From assembly GCA_964432885.1 (NCBI GenBank), contig CAYSPG010000004.1:62001-126000 (forward strand): a stretch of DNA of 64,000 nucleotides. Direction: 5' to 3'. A model generated the notes under the pieces. It was given only the letters and a program-made list of their open reading frames with translations, did no database searches and had not been told where the DNA came from. The first letter of the stretch is position 1. Every line of letters begins with the position of its first letter. The translations under genes and the position numbers were made by a program. Shown here piece by piece: positions 8,209-15,829 of the stretch. Source of the stretch: CAYSPG01 sp964432885. Its GTDB lineage: Bacteria > Bacteroidota > Bacteroidia > AKYH767-A > OLB10.

Positions 8209-9225
8209 TCAGGCAAACCGGTGAGCGGTTTTATTTAACTCCTCCTGCGAAAGCGATTTAAAATACTCGTATGTTTTTTTTAAACCTTCCTCTCGAGATA
8301 CTTTGGGTTCCCAGTTTAAAATTTGTTTTGCACGTGTGATATCAGGTTGGCGTTGCTTTGGGTCGTCTTGTGGAAGTGGTTTGTAAATTACTTTTTGCTT
8401 AGTACCTGTAAGCTTTATTATTTCCTCGGCAAATTGCTTAATGGTAATTTCTACAGGATTACCAATGTTTACTGGTAGGTGATAATCACTCATGAGCAAA
8501 CGATAAATACCTTCAACCAAATCATCCACATAACAAAAAGAACGTGTTTGGCTTCCATCACCAAAAACAGTTAAGTCTTCACCACGCAATGCCTGCCCAA
8601 CAAATGCAGGTAAAGCACGCCCATCATTCAGTCGCATGCGCGGGCCGTAGGTATTAAAAATTCTTACAATGCGAGTTTCAACACCATGTGTACTGTGATA
8701 CGCCATTGTAATTGCCTCCTGAAAACGTTTTGCTTCATCATACACACCACGTGGTCCAATTGGATTTACATTGCCCCAATAGTCTTCGTTTTGTGGATGC
8801 ACCAACGGGTCGCCATACACTTCGCTTGTAGAAGCAACAAGTATGCGTGCTTTTTTTGCCAAAGCAAATCCTAAAAGATTATGCGTGCCGAGCGAACTTA
8901 CCTTTAATGTTTGAATAGGAATTTTTAAATAATCAATGGGGCTGGCTGGTGATGCAAAATGCAAAATGTAATCAATGCGTCCGGCCACGTGCACAAACTT
9001 TGAAACATCGTGATGATAAAATTCAAACTCTTTTAGCTTGAGGAGGTGGTCAATATTTTTTAAATCGCCTGTGATAAGGTTATCCATACCCACAACGGCA
9101 AAACCTTCTTTTATAAAGCGGTCACACAAGTGTGAACCAAGAAAACCTGCTGCGCCTGTGATGAGAACTCGAGGCCTCTCCGAAGGAGAGGGAGACTTTG
9201 TGCTAAGATTATTTTGATTTTGCAT
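8209..9225 (-). CDS. UDP-glucuronate decarboxylase (UDP-xylose synthase), extended SDR family
   Basis: 338 residues. The NAD-binding GxxGxxG motif (VLITGAAGFLGSHLCDRF) starts at about residue 20, unusually late; the catalytic S-T-S-E-V-Y and Y-D-E-A-K-R (YxxxK) motifs follow, then RIFNTYGPRM, GDGSQTRSFCYVDDLVEG and a substrate-binding C-terminal half. These are the signature segments of UXS, which decarboxylates UDP-glucuronate to UDP-xylose. The UDP-glucose dehydrogenase gene just upstream makes its substrate. The N-terminal residues SPSPSERPR are encoded by a family A palindromic element (9173-9195) placed between the ATG and the Rossmann fold. Alternative: another UDP-sugar epimerase, less likely given the YDEAKR and TYGPRM motifs. 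Confidence 0.9.
   Translation of the reverse strand: MQNQNNLSTKSPSPSERPRVLITGAAGFLGSHLCDRFIKEGFAVVGMDNLITGDLKNIDHLLKLKEFEFYHHDVSKFVHVAGRIDYILHFASPASPIDYLKIPIQTLKVSSLGTHNLLGFALAKKARILVASTSEVYGDPLVHPQNEDYWGNVNPIGPRGVYDEAKRFQEAITMAYHSTHGVETRIVRIFNTYGPRMRLNDGRALPAFVGQALRGEDLTVFGDGSQTRSFCYVDDLVEGIYRLLMSDYHLPVNIGNPVEITIKQFAEEIIKLTGTKQKVIYKPLPQDDPKQRQPDITRAKQILNWEPKVSREEGLKKTYEYFKSLSQEELNKTAHRFA
9173..9195 (-). repeat. Family A palindromic element, copy 1 (N-terminus of UDP-xylose synthase)
   Basis: On the minus strand CTCTCC-TTC-GGAGAG forms a perfect 6-bp hairpin within the coding sequence; it encodes SPSPSERP. The copy keeps the stem but lacks the full GTTAGGTGGGG tail, so it is a shortened member. 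Confidence 0.7.
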
Positions 9226-9265
9226 TTAGTGAGAATTAAAATTTTACCCCAGTATGAGCAATAAC

Positions 9266-10012
9266 TTAATTTGCTTTTTTTAAAACTTGAAGCAACAAAT
9301 ATCCGAAACTGTTATTTATTGATTTTATATTGCCAGTGCTAAAACCTAAAATGGTTTGATATGGGTTGCCCGAACTGTAATTTACCCATTTCCATTGGGT
9401 TTCCGCTGCCCACTCACTTAGGGTTAAAAAAGTATTCAATTTGTTTTTTTCCCACCTTAACCAAATTGCATCGCCAAAATGGCCCCCTGAGGTAATGCTT
9501 ACATCATTATGCTTTTCAAGTTCAATTCGGTAATAATATCCGGGAGCAATTTCTTTTTCAATTTGATTATGTTTAAAAACTTTTGAATTCATTGACTCTT
9601 CTTTTTCACCACAAAGTATATAAGCAACATTTTTTTCATGATTTTCAAAATTTAAAACTCGGGCGCTACTGTCGGCATAAAACGTATTGAATATTAAAAC
9701 TGTCTTATTTTCTTCATCAGACCTTAGAAACGAAACTAGTTTAAAACTGTTGGCGCCACATTTTTGTGCTTTTCTTCGAATGGCTTTGTAAAGATTATAT
9801 AATGAATTAGTGTTATTAGGAGCAGTGGCTTTAAATGTTGCAATAAATTGAAATTTTGAAGTATCAGAAGCAGGTTCAATAAAAATAAAATTCTTGACCT
9901 TTGGTAACCCAGCTATATCAACTTGCCTTAATACTTCCACCTCTTGTGAAAAAGTAAATGTGGAAACACCAATAGACAGTAGAAAAAATTTTAAAAATAA
10001 TTCTACTTTCAT
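9266..10012 (-). CDS. Secreted protein of unknown function
   Basis: 248 residues starting with a signal peptide (MKVELFLKFFLLSIGVSTFTFSQ). I do not recognise the family. The mature part begins with strands (VEVLRQVDIAGLP, NFIFIEPAS), has a helix rich in K/R (LYNLYKAIRRKAQKCGANSFKLVSF) that resembles the YbjQ/ribosome-like pattern of predicted periplasmic domains, and ends with W-rich strands. It sits between two nucleotide-sugar genes on the same strand, spaced 40 and 44 bp, so it may be an envelope component of the same transcription unit, but nothing links it to sugars directly. Confidence 0.65.
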   Translation of the reverse strand: MKVELFLKFFLLSIGVSTFTFSQEVEVLRQVDIAGLPKVKNFIFIEPASDTSKFQFIATFKATAPNNTNSLYNLYKAIRRKAQKCGANSFKLVSFLRSDEENKTVLIFNTFYADSSARVLNFENHEKNVAYILCGEKEESMNSKVFKHNQIEKEIAPGYYYRIELEKHNDVSITSGGHFGDAIWLRWEKNKLNTFLTLSEWAAETQWKWVNYSSGNPYQTILGFSTGNIKSINNSFGYLLLQVLKKAN

Positions 10013-10056
10013 GTTGAGTAGATTTTGTTAATAACTACTTTTTTACATTGAATGAC

Positions 10057-11403
10057 TCAAGGTGCTGTTACTTCTCTTCCAATACTGTTATAGTAATATC
10101 CGAGCTCTTTCATTTTTTGAGGTTCGTACAAATTACGGCCATCAAAAATTATTTTGTTTTTAAGAAGAGTAGAAATTTTTTCGAACTCCGGTGTGCGGAA
10201 TACACTCCATTCGGTTGCAATTAATAAAGCATCGGCACCATTTAAAGCATCGTACTCATCAGATGCATATTCAATTTTATCGCCAATTGCTTTTTTAATA
10301 TTTGGCATTGCCTCAGGGTCAAATGCTTTAATTTTTGCTCCGGCTGCAACCAACTCATCAATAATATATAATGCAGGCGCTTCGCGAATATCATCGGTAT
10401 CGGGTTTAAAGGCCAAACCCCACAACGCAAATTGTTTTCCTTTCAGGTCATTATTAAAATGTTGTTTCACCTTATCGGCCAAAACAGTTTTCTGCTTTTC
10501 GTTAACCGCCATTACCGATTGCAGAATTTTAAAATCGTATTTATAATCGCTCGAAGTTTTTTCTAATGCCTGTACATCTTTTGGAAAACAGCTACCACCA
10601 TAACCAATACCTGCAAACAAAAACCGCTTACCTATCCTGTTGTCACTTCCTATTCCAATACGAATGGCATCAACATTGGCACCAACCTTTTCGCAAAGGT
10701 TTGCAATCTCATTCATAAAAGTAATTTTAGTTGCAAGAAAAGCGTTAGCGGCATACTTTGTCATTTCGGCACTGCGCTCGTCCATAAAATAAATTGGGTT
10801 ACCCTGGCGAACAAATGGCGCATACAAATCGCTCATTACTTTTTTTGCACGTTCTGATTTTGTTCCAATAACAACACGGTCAGGTTTCATAAAATCATCC
10901 ACAGCAAAACCTTCACGTAAAAATTCAGGGTTAGAAATTACATCAAAGGCCCCACCCCAACCCTCCCCGAGGGGGAGGGAGCGCTTCTTCAAAGAAGCAG
11001 AAATACGCTCAGTTACTTTTTCGGCAGTGCCAACCGGCACCGTGCTTTTGTTAATGATGATTTTATAATCATCCATTAACTCGCCTAATTTATCGGCAAC
11101 ACCAAGTACATAAGACAAATCAGCTGAACCATCTTCGCCCGGAGGAGTTGGCAATGCAAGAAAAATTATGGAAGATTTTTTTACTGCGTCAGCTAAGTCT
11201 GTTGTAAACGACAGGCGGTTTTGTTTTATGTTTCTTTCGAAAAGAGAATCTAAATGCGGTTCGTAAATCGGTATTTCGCCATTGCGCATTTTTTCCACTT
11301 TGGCTTTGTCAATGTCAACACAAATTACATGGTTTCCCATTTCTGAAAAACAGGTTCCTGTAACTAATCCAACGTATCCTGTTCCTACTACTGCTATGTT
11401 CAT
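10057..11403 (-). CDS. ugd: UDP-glucose 6-dehydrogenase
   Basis: 448 residues. N-terminal NAD fold (AVVGTGYVGLVTGTCFSEMGNHVICVD), LALPTPPGEDGSADLSYV, INKSTVPVGT, SNPEFLREGFAVDDFMKPDRVVIG, AEMTKYAANAFLATKITFMNE, the catalytic Cys in GIGYGGSCFPKDVQAL, and the C-terminal ALWGLAFKPDTDDIREAPA are all present. It oxidises UDP-glucose twice to UDP-glucuronate, the substrate of the UDP-xylose synthase downstream. Residues about 142-152 (SLPLGEGWGGA) are encoded by a family A palindromic element, inserted in the surface loop just before the conserved S-N-P-E-F-L segment; the flanking family motifs are intact, so the enzyme is probably functional. Confidence 0.95.
   Translation of the reverse strand: MNIAVVGTGYVGLVTGTCFSEMGNHVICVDIDKAKVEKMRNGEIPIYEPHLDSLFERNIKQNRLSFTTDLADAVKKSSIIFLALPTPPGEDGSADLSYVLGVADKLGELMDDYKIIINKSTVPVGTAEKVTERISASLKKRSLPLGEGWGGAFDVISNPEFLREGFAVDDFMKPDRVVIGTKSERAKKVMSDLYAPFVRQGNPIYFMDERSAEMTKYAANAFLATKITFMNEIANLCEKVGANVDAIRIGIGSDNRIGKRFLFAGIGYGGSCFPKDVQALEKTSSDYKYDFKILQSVMAVNEKQKTVLADKVKQHFNNDLKGKQFALWGLAFKPDTDDIREAPALYIIDELVAAGAKIKAFDPEAMPNIKKAIGDKIEYASDEYDALNGADALLIATEWSVFRTPEFEKISTLLKNKIIFDGRNLYEPQKMKELGYYYNSIGREVTAP
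10948..10980 (-). repeat. Family A palindromic element, copy 2 (inside UDP-glucose dehydrogenase)
   Basis: 33 bp, exactly 11 codons, read on the minus strand as SLPLGEGWGGA. Stem CCCTCCCC..GGGGAGGG with the GTTGGGGTGGGGCC tail. It is followed on the plus strand by a second small palindrome, GCTTCTT-CA-AAGAAGC (10982-10997), still within the gene. Confidence 0.85.
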
Positions 11404-11419
11404 ATTATAAAAAGTAAAA

Positions 11420-11445
11420 GCCCCCTAACCCCCAAAGGGGGAATA
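11420..11445 (+). repeat. Family A palindromic element, copy 3 (upstream of UDP-glucose dehydrogenase)
   Basis: GCCCCCTAACCCCCAAAGGG and following bases, tail-first orientation on the plus strand, 17 bp before (upstream of) the dehydrogenase start codon. It faces copy 4 across a 97-bp AT-rich spacer as an inverted pair. Confidence 0.8.
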
Positions 11446-11542
11446 GGAAGTTGTATTATTATTTATTGTTTATTTTCAATTTTGATTCTTTTTAAATATT
11501 TTATTTTCCACACTCACTTGATACACGCACACCCTAGCTCTT

Positions 11543-11566
11543 TTCCCCCTTCGGGGGTTAGGGGGC
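11543..11566 (+). repeat. Family A palindromic element, copy 4 (supplies stop codon of DegT-type gene)
   Basis: TTCCCCCTTCGGGGGTTAGG and following bases. The TTA at 11558-11560 is, on the minus strand, the TAA stop of the aminotransferase gene, so its last residues (..T-A-P-stop) come from GGCCCCCTAA of the element. Confidence 0.85.
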
Positions 11567-12688
11567 CGTAAATTCTAAAACACTATCTGTAATATATTTT
11601 AATTGCTCCTCATCCATTTCGGTATGCATAGGCAGGGCAATTACGCTTGCGCAAAGTTTTTCGGTGTTTGCAAACATTGCCGATGTATAACTTGCATCGG
11701 TGTAAGCTTTTTGCTTGTGCACCGGAATGGGGTAGTAAATCATTGCCGGAATTTCTTTGGAGGCAAGATGTTCGCGCAAAGCATCTCGGTTAACTCCATT
11801 TAAAACCAACACATACTGATGAAACACATGTGTTGAATTTTTAAACCGTGCCGGTGTTTTTATTTTTGAATTATTTTTAAAAGCATTGTCATAATAAGCA
11901 GCAGCTTTATTTCTGGCCGCGGCATACTCATCTAAGTGCCTAAGTTTTATTCTGAGGATTGCAGCCTGTATGCTGTCCAGTCTTGAATTTACTCCCACCT
12001 CATCGTGCGTGTATAATTTGCTTTGTCCGTGGTTGGCAACCATTCTTAGTTTCTGCGCAAGTGCATCATCATTTGTAAATATAGCGCCACCATCACCCAT
12101 GCATCCTAAATTTTTTGATGGGAAAAAAGAAGTGCATCCAACAGTGCCAATGGTTCCTGCTTTTTGTTTTTTGCCATCGCTAAAAATATAATCGGCACCA
12201 ATTGCCTGTGCTGTATCTTCAATTACAAAAAGATTGTACTTTTTAGCTATCTGCATTATTTTTTCCATTTCGGCACACTGACCAAACAGATGCACAGGAA
12301 CTATAGCTTTTGTTTTTGGTGTGATGGCTTTTTCTAATGCCGCTGGGTCAATGGTAAATGTATCAGGATTTACCTCAACCAAAACAGGTTTTAGTTTTAA
12401 TAGCGCAATAACTTCGGCAGTGGCTACGTAAGTAAAACTTGCTGTGATAACTTCATCGCCCGGCTGCAATCCCAACGCCATCATGGCAATTTGTAACGCA
12501 TCGGTTCCGTTTGCACATGGGATTACATGCTTTGCTCCTAAATATTTTTCAAGCTCAGCCTGAAATGATTTTACTTCGGGACCATTAATGTATGCTGATG
12601 ACATTACGGTATCGAGCAATGCTTTATCAACTTCGGGTTTTATTTTTTGGTACTGGCTGATTAAATCAACCATGTGTATTTTGCGCAT
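11558..12688 (-). CDS. DegT/DnrJ/EryC1/StrS-family sugar aminotransferase
   Basis: 376 residues of a PLP fold-type I aminotransferase acting on nucleotide-linked keto sugars. Visible motifs: FQAELEKYLGAKHVIPCANGTDALQIAM, GDEVITASFTYVATAEVI, VHLFGQCAEM, the PLP-phosphate/Asp segment VIEDTAQAIGADY, the Schiff-base Lys in TSFFPSKNLGCMGDGGAIFT, and NSRLDSIQAAIL. It fits with the adjacent UDP-glucose dehydrogenase and UDP-xylose synthase in surface-glycan precursor synthesis; the exact keto sugar cannot be told. The stop codon and final Ala-Pro come from a family A palindrome. Confidence 0.93.
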   Translation of the reverse strand: MRKIHMVDLISQYQKIKPEVDKALLDTVMSSAYINGPEVKSFQAELEKYLGAKHVIPCANGTDALQIAMMALGLQPGDEVITASFTYVATAEVIALLKLKPVLVEVNPDTFTIDPAALEKAITPKTKAIVPVHLFGQCAEMEKIMQIAKKYNLFVIEDTAQAIGADYIFSDGKKQKAGTIGTVGCTSFFPSKNLGCMGDGGAIFTNDDALAQKLRMVANHGQSKLYTHDEVGVNSRLDSIQAAILRIKLRHLDEYAAARNKAAAYYDNAFKNNSKIKTPARFKNSTHVFHQYVLVLNGVNRDALREHLASKEIPAMIYYPIPVHKQKAYTDASYTSAMFANTEKLCASVIALPMHTEMDEEQLKYITDSVLEFTAP

Positions 12689-12751
12689 TCAATAAAAAAA
12701 TTGAGGGGCGAAGATAGTGGAAATGGGGTTATTGTAGTAATATGGTTATAG

Positions 12752-12808
12752 AGTAAAATAGTTGTTGGTCTTTAGAGTCCGGTACGGTTTTAAGTAAATA
12801 GTTGTTGG
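12752..12808. repeat. Short direct repeat upstream of the GH25 gene
   Basis: AGTAAAATAGTTGTTGG (12752-12768) recurs with one base missing as AGTAAATAGTTGTTGG (12793-12808), 41 bp apart. A partial hairpin GGTTG..CAACC follows at 12823-12839. The repeats lie between divergent promoters of the DegT-type and GH25 genes and could be operator sites or debris of a small duplication. Confidence 0.4.
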
Positions 12809-12886
12809 CAAGGTTTCTTCTGGTTGTTTTAAGCAACCTATCGGCTACAGCAACATTTTTTTATCGTTATTCGTTACGTAATTGTC

Positions 12887-13684
12887 ATGAATAAAAAACG
12901 GTACCGGTTAATTTTCAAAATATTTTTGGCTGTAGTATTGCTTTGCGCATCCTATTATTACCATAAGCAACTGATACGCTATGGTTACAAAGCATGGCGG
13001 TTACAAAAACGCCTTTTCAACAAACCCGAACAGGCGGGAAGCCAAATAGAATTTCCGCTTGGCTACACTGTGCATGGCATTGACGTATCGCGATGGCAGG
13101 ACGAAGTAAACTGGAAACAACTTAAAGCAATAACTCTTGATGAGGATACAATTACATTTGAATTTGCATTCATAAAAGCCACCGAAGGGGTTTTTTTAGA
13201 AGACCCAACTTTTCGTGATAACTGGGAAGAAGCAAAAAAGAATAAAATTATCCGCGGAGCTTACCATTACTTTTTGCCCAACTATGACCCCAAGTTGCAG
13301 GCAAAAAATTTTATTTCAAGCGTTAAACTTCAAAAGGGCGATTTGCCACCTGTAATTGATGTTGAAGAAACAGCAGGAAAATCAAAGAAGGAAATTGTCG
13401 GGCGCCTAAAATTGTTTATTCAGGAAATAGAAAAATATTACAAAACAAAACCCATACTTTATAGCAACATTAGTTTTATTGAAGACTACCTTGCCGATGA
13501 TTTTAATAATTATAAATTTTGGATAGCTCATTATTACGAGGAACAACTGGTGGTTGAAGAATCAATAAAATGGTTGTTTTGGCAACATAGCGATAAGGCA
13601 AAAATGCTTGGATGTAATAACCCCGTTGATGTGAATGTTTTTAATGGTAATAAAACCAGATTGCAAAATATTTTGCTTAAATAA
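12887..13684 (+). CDS. Glycoside hydrolase family 25 (lysozyme-type muramidase)
   Basis: 265 residues. An N-terminal signal anchor (LIFKIFLAVVLLCASYYYHK) is followed by a GH25 barrel: HGIDVSRWQDEVNWKQL with the conserved first-strand Asp, FAFIKATEGVFLEDPTF, GAYHYFLPNYDP, LPPVIDVEET containing the catalytic D-x-E, KPILYSNISFIEDYL, and FWIAHYYEE. GH25 enzymes cleave the MurNAc-GlcNAc bond of peptidoglycan. The size and anchor are usual for Bacteroidota members, so a periplasmic cell-wall remodelling role is more likely than an exported toxin. Confidence 0.92.
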   Translation: MNKKRYRLIFKIFLAVVLLCASYYYHKQLIRYGYKAWRLQKRLFNKPEQAGSQIEFPLGYTVHGIDVSRWQDEVNWKQLKAITLDEDTITFEFAFIKATEGVFLEDPTFRDNWEEAKKNKIIRGAYHYFLPNYDPKLQAKNFISSVKLQKGDLPPVIDVEETAGKSKKEIVGRLKLFIQEIEKYYKTKPILYSNISFIEDYLADDFNNYKFWIAHYYEEQLVVEESIKWLFWQHSDKAKMLGCNNPVDVNVFNGNKTRLQNILLK

Positions 13685-13735
13685 TTATTATCAAGTTACG
13701 AATTGTAATTTTTTTATTTTTGCCGCCACTTTAAA

Positions 13736-13810
13736 GGTGACATAGCTCAGTAGGTAGAGCATCCCGATGAAAAATCGGGAGTGTCGTTGGTTCGATTCCA
13801 GCTGTCATTA
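13736..13810 (+). pseudogene. tRNA-Phe-like gene with replaced anticodon arm
   Basis: 75 nt. Acceptor GGTGACA pairs with TGTCATT (two G-T wobbles), the D arm, TTCGATT T-loop and GTGTC variable loop match the bona fide tRNA-Phe 10 bp downstream almost base for base. The anticodon arm differs completely: TCCCGATGAAAAATCGGGA (19 nt) instead of AAGGACTGAAAATCCTT (17 nt). It folds either as a 7-bp stem with 5-nt loop or as a 5-bp stem with a 9-nt loop that still shows T-GAA. Either is abnormal for decoding. The new arm resembles the CCCGAT..ATCGGG palindrome at 24926-24943. A broken or specialised tRNA are both possible. Confidence 0.65.
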
Positions 13811-13820
13811 CAATAGTTTA

Positions 13821-13893
13821 GGTGACATAGCTCAGTCGGTAGAGCAAAGGACTGAAAATCCTTGTGTCGCTGGTTCGATTCCAGCTGTCACCA
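13821..13893 (+). tRNA. tRNA-Phe (GAA)
   Basis: 73 nt. Acceptor GGTGACA/TGTCACC with discriminator A, D arm GCTC-AGTCGGTA-GAGC, anticodon stem AAGGA/TCCTT with loop CTGAAAA (anticodon GAA), variable GTGTC, T arm GCTGG-TTCGATT-CCAGC. CCA is not encoded, so it must be added after transcription. It ends 21 bp before the ATG of the receiver gene. Confidence 0.97.
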
Positions 13894-13914
13894 CAAAAAA
13901 ATAGTTTCACATTA

Positions 13915-14322
13915 ATGAAACCCAACGGAACAAATAAATTTAAGCGAGTACTTTTAATTGATGATAATGAAATTGATAATCTTATCAATGAGCGTATTAT
14001 CAGTTCATCAAATTTTAGCGAAAGTTGTGTGGTAAAAACGTCAACCGATGCGGCTATTGAGTACTTAAACTCTCTTTCAGGCCAAATAGATTTGTTGCCG
14101 CAAATTATTTTTCTTGACTTAAATATGCCTGTTAAAGACGGATTTGTTTTTCTTGACCTGTTTACCACCATTGACGAAAAAACAAAAAACCACTGTAAAA
14201 TTGTGGTTCTTTCATCATCCATAAGCCCTGACGATATCAATAAAGCCTCGGCCAATCCGCATGTAATACGCTACCTTAATAAGCCGCTTAGCGAAAAATA
14301 TTTAGAGGCTATAGAGTCTTAG
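13915..14322 (+). CDS. CheY-like response-regulator receiver protein
   Basis: 135 residues from the ATG at 13915; a longer frame from 13864 would start inside the tRNA-Phe gene, so it is rejected. Only a receiver domain is present: acidic pair in LLIDDNEIDNL, phospho-acceptor Asp68 in IIFLDLNMPVKDGF, Ser/Thr in VVLSSS and Lys in YLNKPL. The DDNEID..N pattern and the NMPVKDG segment match the single-domain regulators common in Bacteroidota that pair with PAS-type histidine kinases encoded elsewhere. No kinase lies nearby. Confidence 0.88.
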   Translation: MKPNGTNKFKRVLLIDDNEIDNLINERIISSSNFSESCVVKTSTDAAIEYLNSLSGQIDLLPQIIFLDLNMPVKDGFVFLDLFTTIDEKTKNHCKIVVLSSSISPDDINKASANPHVIRYLNKPLSEKYLEAIES

Positions 14323-14384
14323 TTTGCTTCCAATCAATAATTTATTTAATTATCACAAGTGCCACAAACGAAGGTTGTGATTAA

Positions 14385-15197
14385 TTATTTATTCAAAAAA
14401 GCCGACACCTTTTCGAAGTAGGCATTTTTATCAGTTGAAAAATTTTCGGTATTAGATGGAGAGGTTTTTACCACGTAATTCTCTGTTACTCCTTTTATTT
14501 GTTTGGTATCAGCAGGTGTAACCAATGCATCCTGTGGCGAGGTAATTACCATCAGCCCTTTCATGCCTTTGGTTTTTTCCATTGCATACATGGGTTCGTA
14601 GTTTTTGTCAAACCCAAAAGGCATGTTTACTTCTTTGTTTAATTTCTCTTTTAGTTTTTTCTTCATTACTTCAAGCCCAATCCATGGGCCATCGGCAATA
14701 ACTTTTTGCGTTTCGGTGCGGTTGGCTCCAACGCCAATGGAAAGGCCGGCACCAATATTTATTCCGTATAAACTAAATTTTGTAATAGCACGCGACTTGC
14801 GCAGGTAATCAAGCACGGCATTAAGGTCAACTATAAACTGTGGGTATATATACAGGTCGGCATCAATTTTAAAATCGCTGCTTGCGCCATAGCCGCGGTA
14901 ATCATACGCTGCCACATTAAAGCCGGCACTCATAAATGAGTTTATAATTTCAAGGTTATCGGCCATGTTGCCATCGCCACTGCCGCTTATTACCACCCAA
15001 TTGGTGGTTTTGCGTGGCAGTTCAAACATCCATGCATTTAAAATTGCTCCATCCGGGGTTTTAATTTTTTCTTCTTTGTATGTCATCCCAAATTTGTCGG
15101 GGGTTACCTTATAGGTTTTTGACGGATTTAAGGAGAATACTGTTGTGGTAATAAAGCATGCAACAAGTGTTGCCAGTGTGCCAACTGATTTTTTCAT
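14385..15197 (-). CDS. Secreted alpha/beta-hydrolase-fold protein lacking the nucleophile serine
   Basis: 270 residues with a signal peptide (MKKSVGTLATLVACFITTTVFS). The fold is clear: WVVISGSGDGNMADN (oxyanion strand), GFNVAAYDYRGYGASSD, and the nucleophile elbow KFSLYGINIGAGLSIG. In active relatives the elbow is G-x-S-x-G; here the nucleotide sequence plainly gives G-I-N-I-G, so Ser is Asn. An Asp remains in ITSPQDALVTP, but the expected His near the C-terminus (VVKTSPSNTENFS) is also absent. It is therefore probably not a hydrolase; a binding or structural role is more likely. Related families: BAAT/YfhR-like serine hydrolases. Confidence 0.75.
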   Translation of the reverse strand: MKKSVGTLATLVACFITTTVFSLNPSKTYKVTPDKFGMTYKEEKIKTPDGAILNAWMFELPRKTTNWVVISGSGDGNMADNLEIINSFMSAGFNVAAYDYRGYGASSDFKIDADLYIYPQFIVDLNAVLDYLRKSRAITKFSLYGINIGAGLSIGVGANRTETQKVIADGPWIGLEVMKKKLKEKLNKEVNMPFGFDKNYEPMYAMEKTKGMKGLMVITSPQDALVTPADTKQIKGVTENYVVKTSPSNTENFSTDKNAYFEKVSAFLNK

Positions 15198-15376
15198 TCT
15201 AAACGTTATTTGTGGTTTTTATACAACGCAAAAGTAAAAAGCCATAGCACAAAAAGTGAGAAATAATTATGAACAATTACAAAACACCGAATTAACCCAC
15301 TTTCACCCTTTACTTTTTTGCATTGGCCAAATGGTTTATCACAAGGCATAACTGCAAGCACATATTGCACGCATAA

Positions 15377-15460
15377 ATGATAAACTTAACCATTGCATCC
15401 GCCATTCTTATTGCCCGCTTTATTATTTACAAGTGGGGTGAGTTAAAAACAATTGAATAA
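15377..15460 (+). CDS. Possible 27-residue hydrophobic peptide
   Basis: An ATG at 15377 opens 28 codons to TAA at 15460, encoding a peptide with a hydrophobic core (LTIASAILIARFIIY) and a short charged tail, 16 bp before the next gene. No homology or ribosome site can be seen. The remaining sequence between 15198 and 15376 shows no feature. Confidence 0.2.
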   Translation: MINLTIASAILIARFIIYKWGELKTIE

Positions 15461-15476
15461 CTAAAACAAACTGCCT

Positions 15477-15737
15477 ATGTCTTACATTTCCTGCAAAGAT
15501 TTTAACGCCCTCTCGCACGATGAACAGGCATTTTATATTTGGAATGGTGCTGTACACCTGCATGTGCGCGAAGTGTATGGCTACCGTGTAAATTTATTTT
15601 CGTTTAATGGATACTACATCGAACTTTGGTACAGCATTTACGAAAACACCATAAAAAAAATAAAGGCGTTTGATAATGCGGCCTTGCTTGCTCCTTATCT
15701 AGAAAACATTTCGCTTGGCGAACTTTTGGAAACCTGA
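15477..15737 (+). CDS. Small conserved-looking protein of unknown function
   Basis: 86 residues, rich in aromatic residues (YIWNGAVHLHVREVYGYRVNLFSFNGYYIELWYSIYE) with a helical acidic C-terminus (AALLAPYLENISLGELLE). It has no signal peptide. The composition and the amphipathic strands suggest a small cytoplasmic alpha/beta domain of the kind found as single genes in many Bacteroidota, but I do not recognise a named family. It stands alone between a divergent hydrolase-like gene and an SGNH hydrolase. Confidence 0.6.
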   Translation: MSYISCKDFNALSHDEQAFYIWNGAVHLHVREVYGYRVNLFSFNGYYIELWYSIYENTIKKIKAFDNAALLAPYLENISLGELLET

Positions 15738-15829
15738 ACATTTTATTGGCTATTTTTTTGAAATCTGTATAGGTCAGAATCAGGCAAATTATTTTTATAC
15801 TTGTTTGCTAAATTAACCCGGTAAGCCAA

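Noticed and set aside
10057..10070. C-terminal T-A-P of UDP-glucose dehydrogenase as another repeat-derived end
   Set aside because: The DNA there (AACAGCACCTTGA on the coding strand) lacks the palindrome and uses TGA, so the likeness is coincidental.
11446..11542. Family A doublets as classical REPINs with conserved spacer
   Set aside because: The three spacers (11446-11542, 19960-20022, 40111-40182) show no evident similarity beyond A/T richness, and no RAYT gene lies in the window.
13818..14255. 145-residue frame on the minus strand across the tRNA-Phe and receiver gene
   Set aside because: It covers a tRNA and lies antisense to a well supported receiver gene; no family resemblance.
13736..15197. 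Genomic island integrated at tRNA-Phe
   Set aside because: No integrase, no repeat of the tRNA 3' end downstream and no change in base composition was seen.
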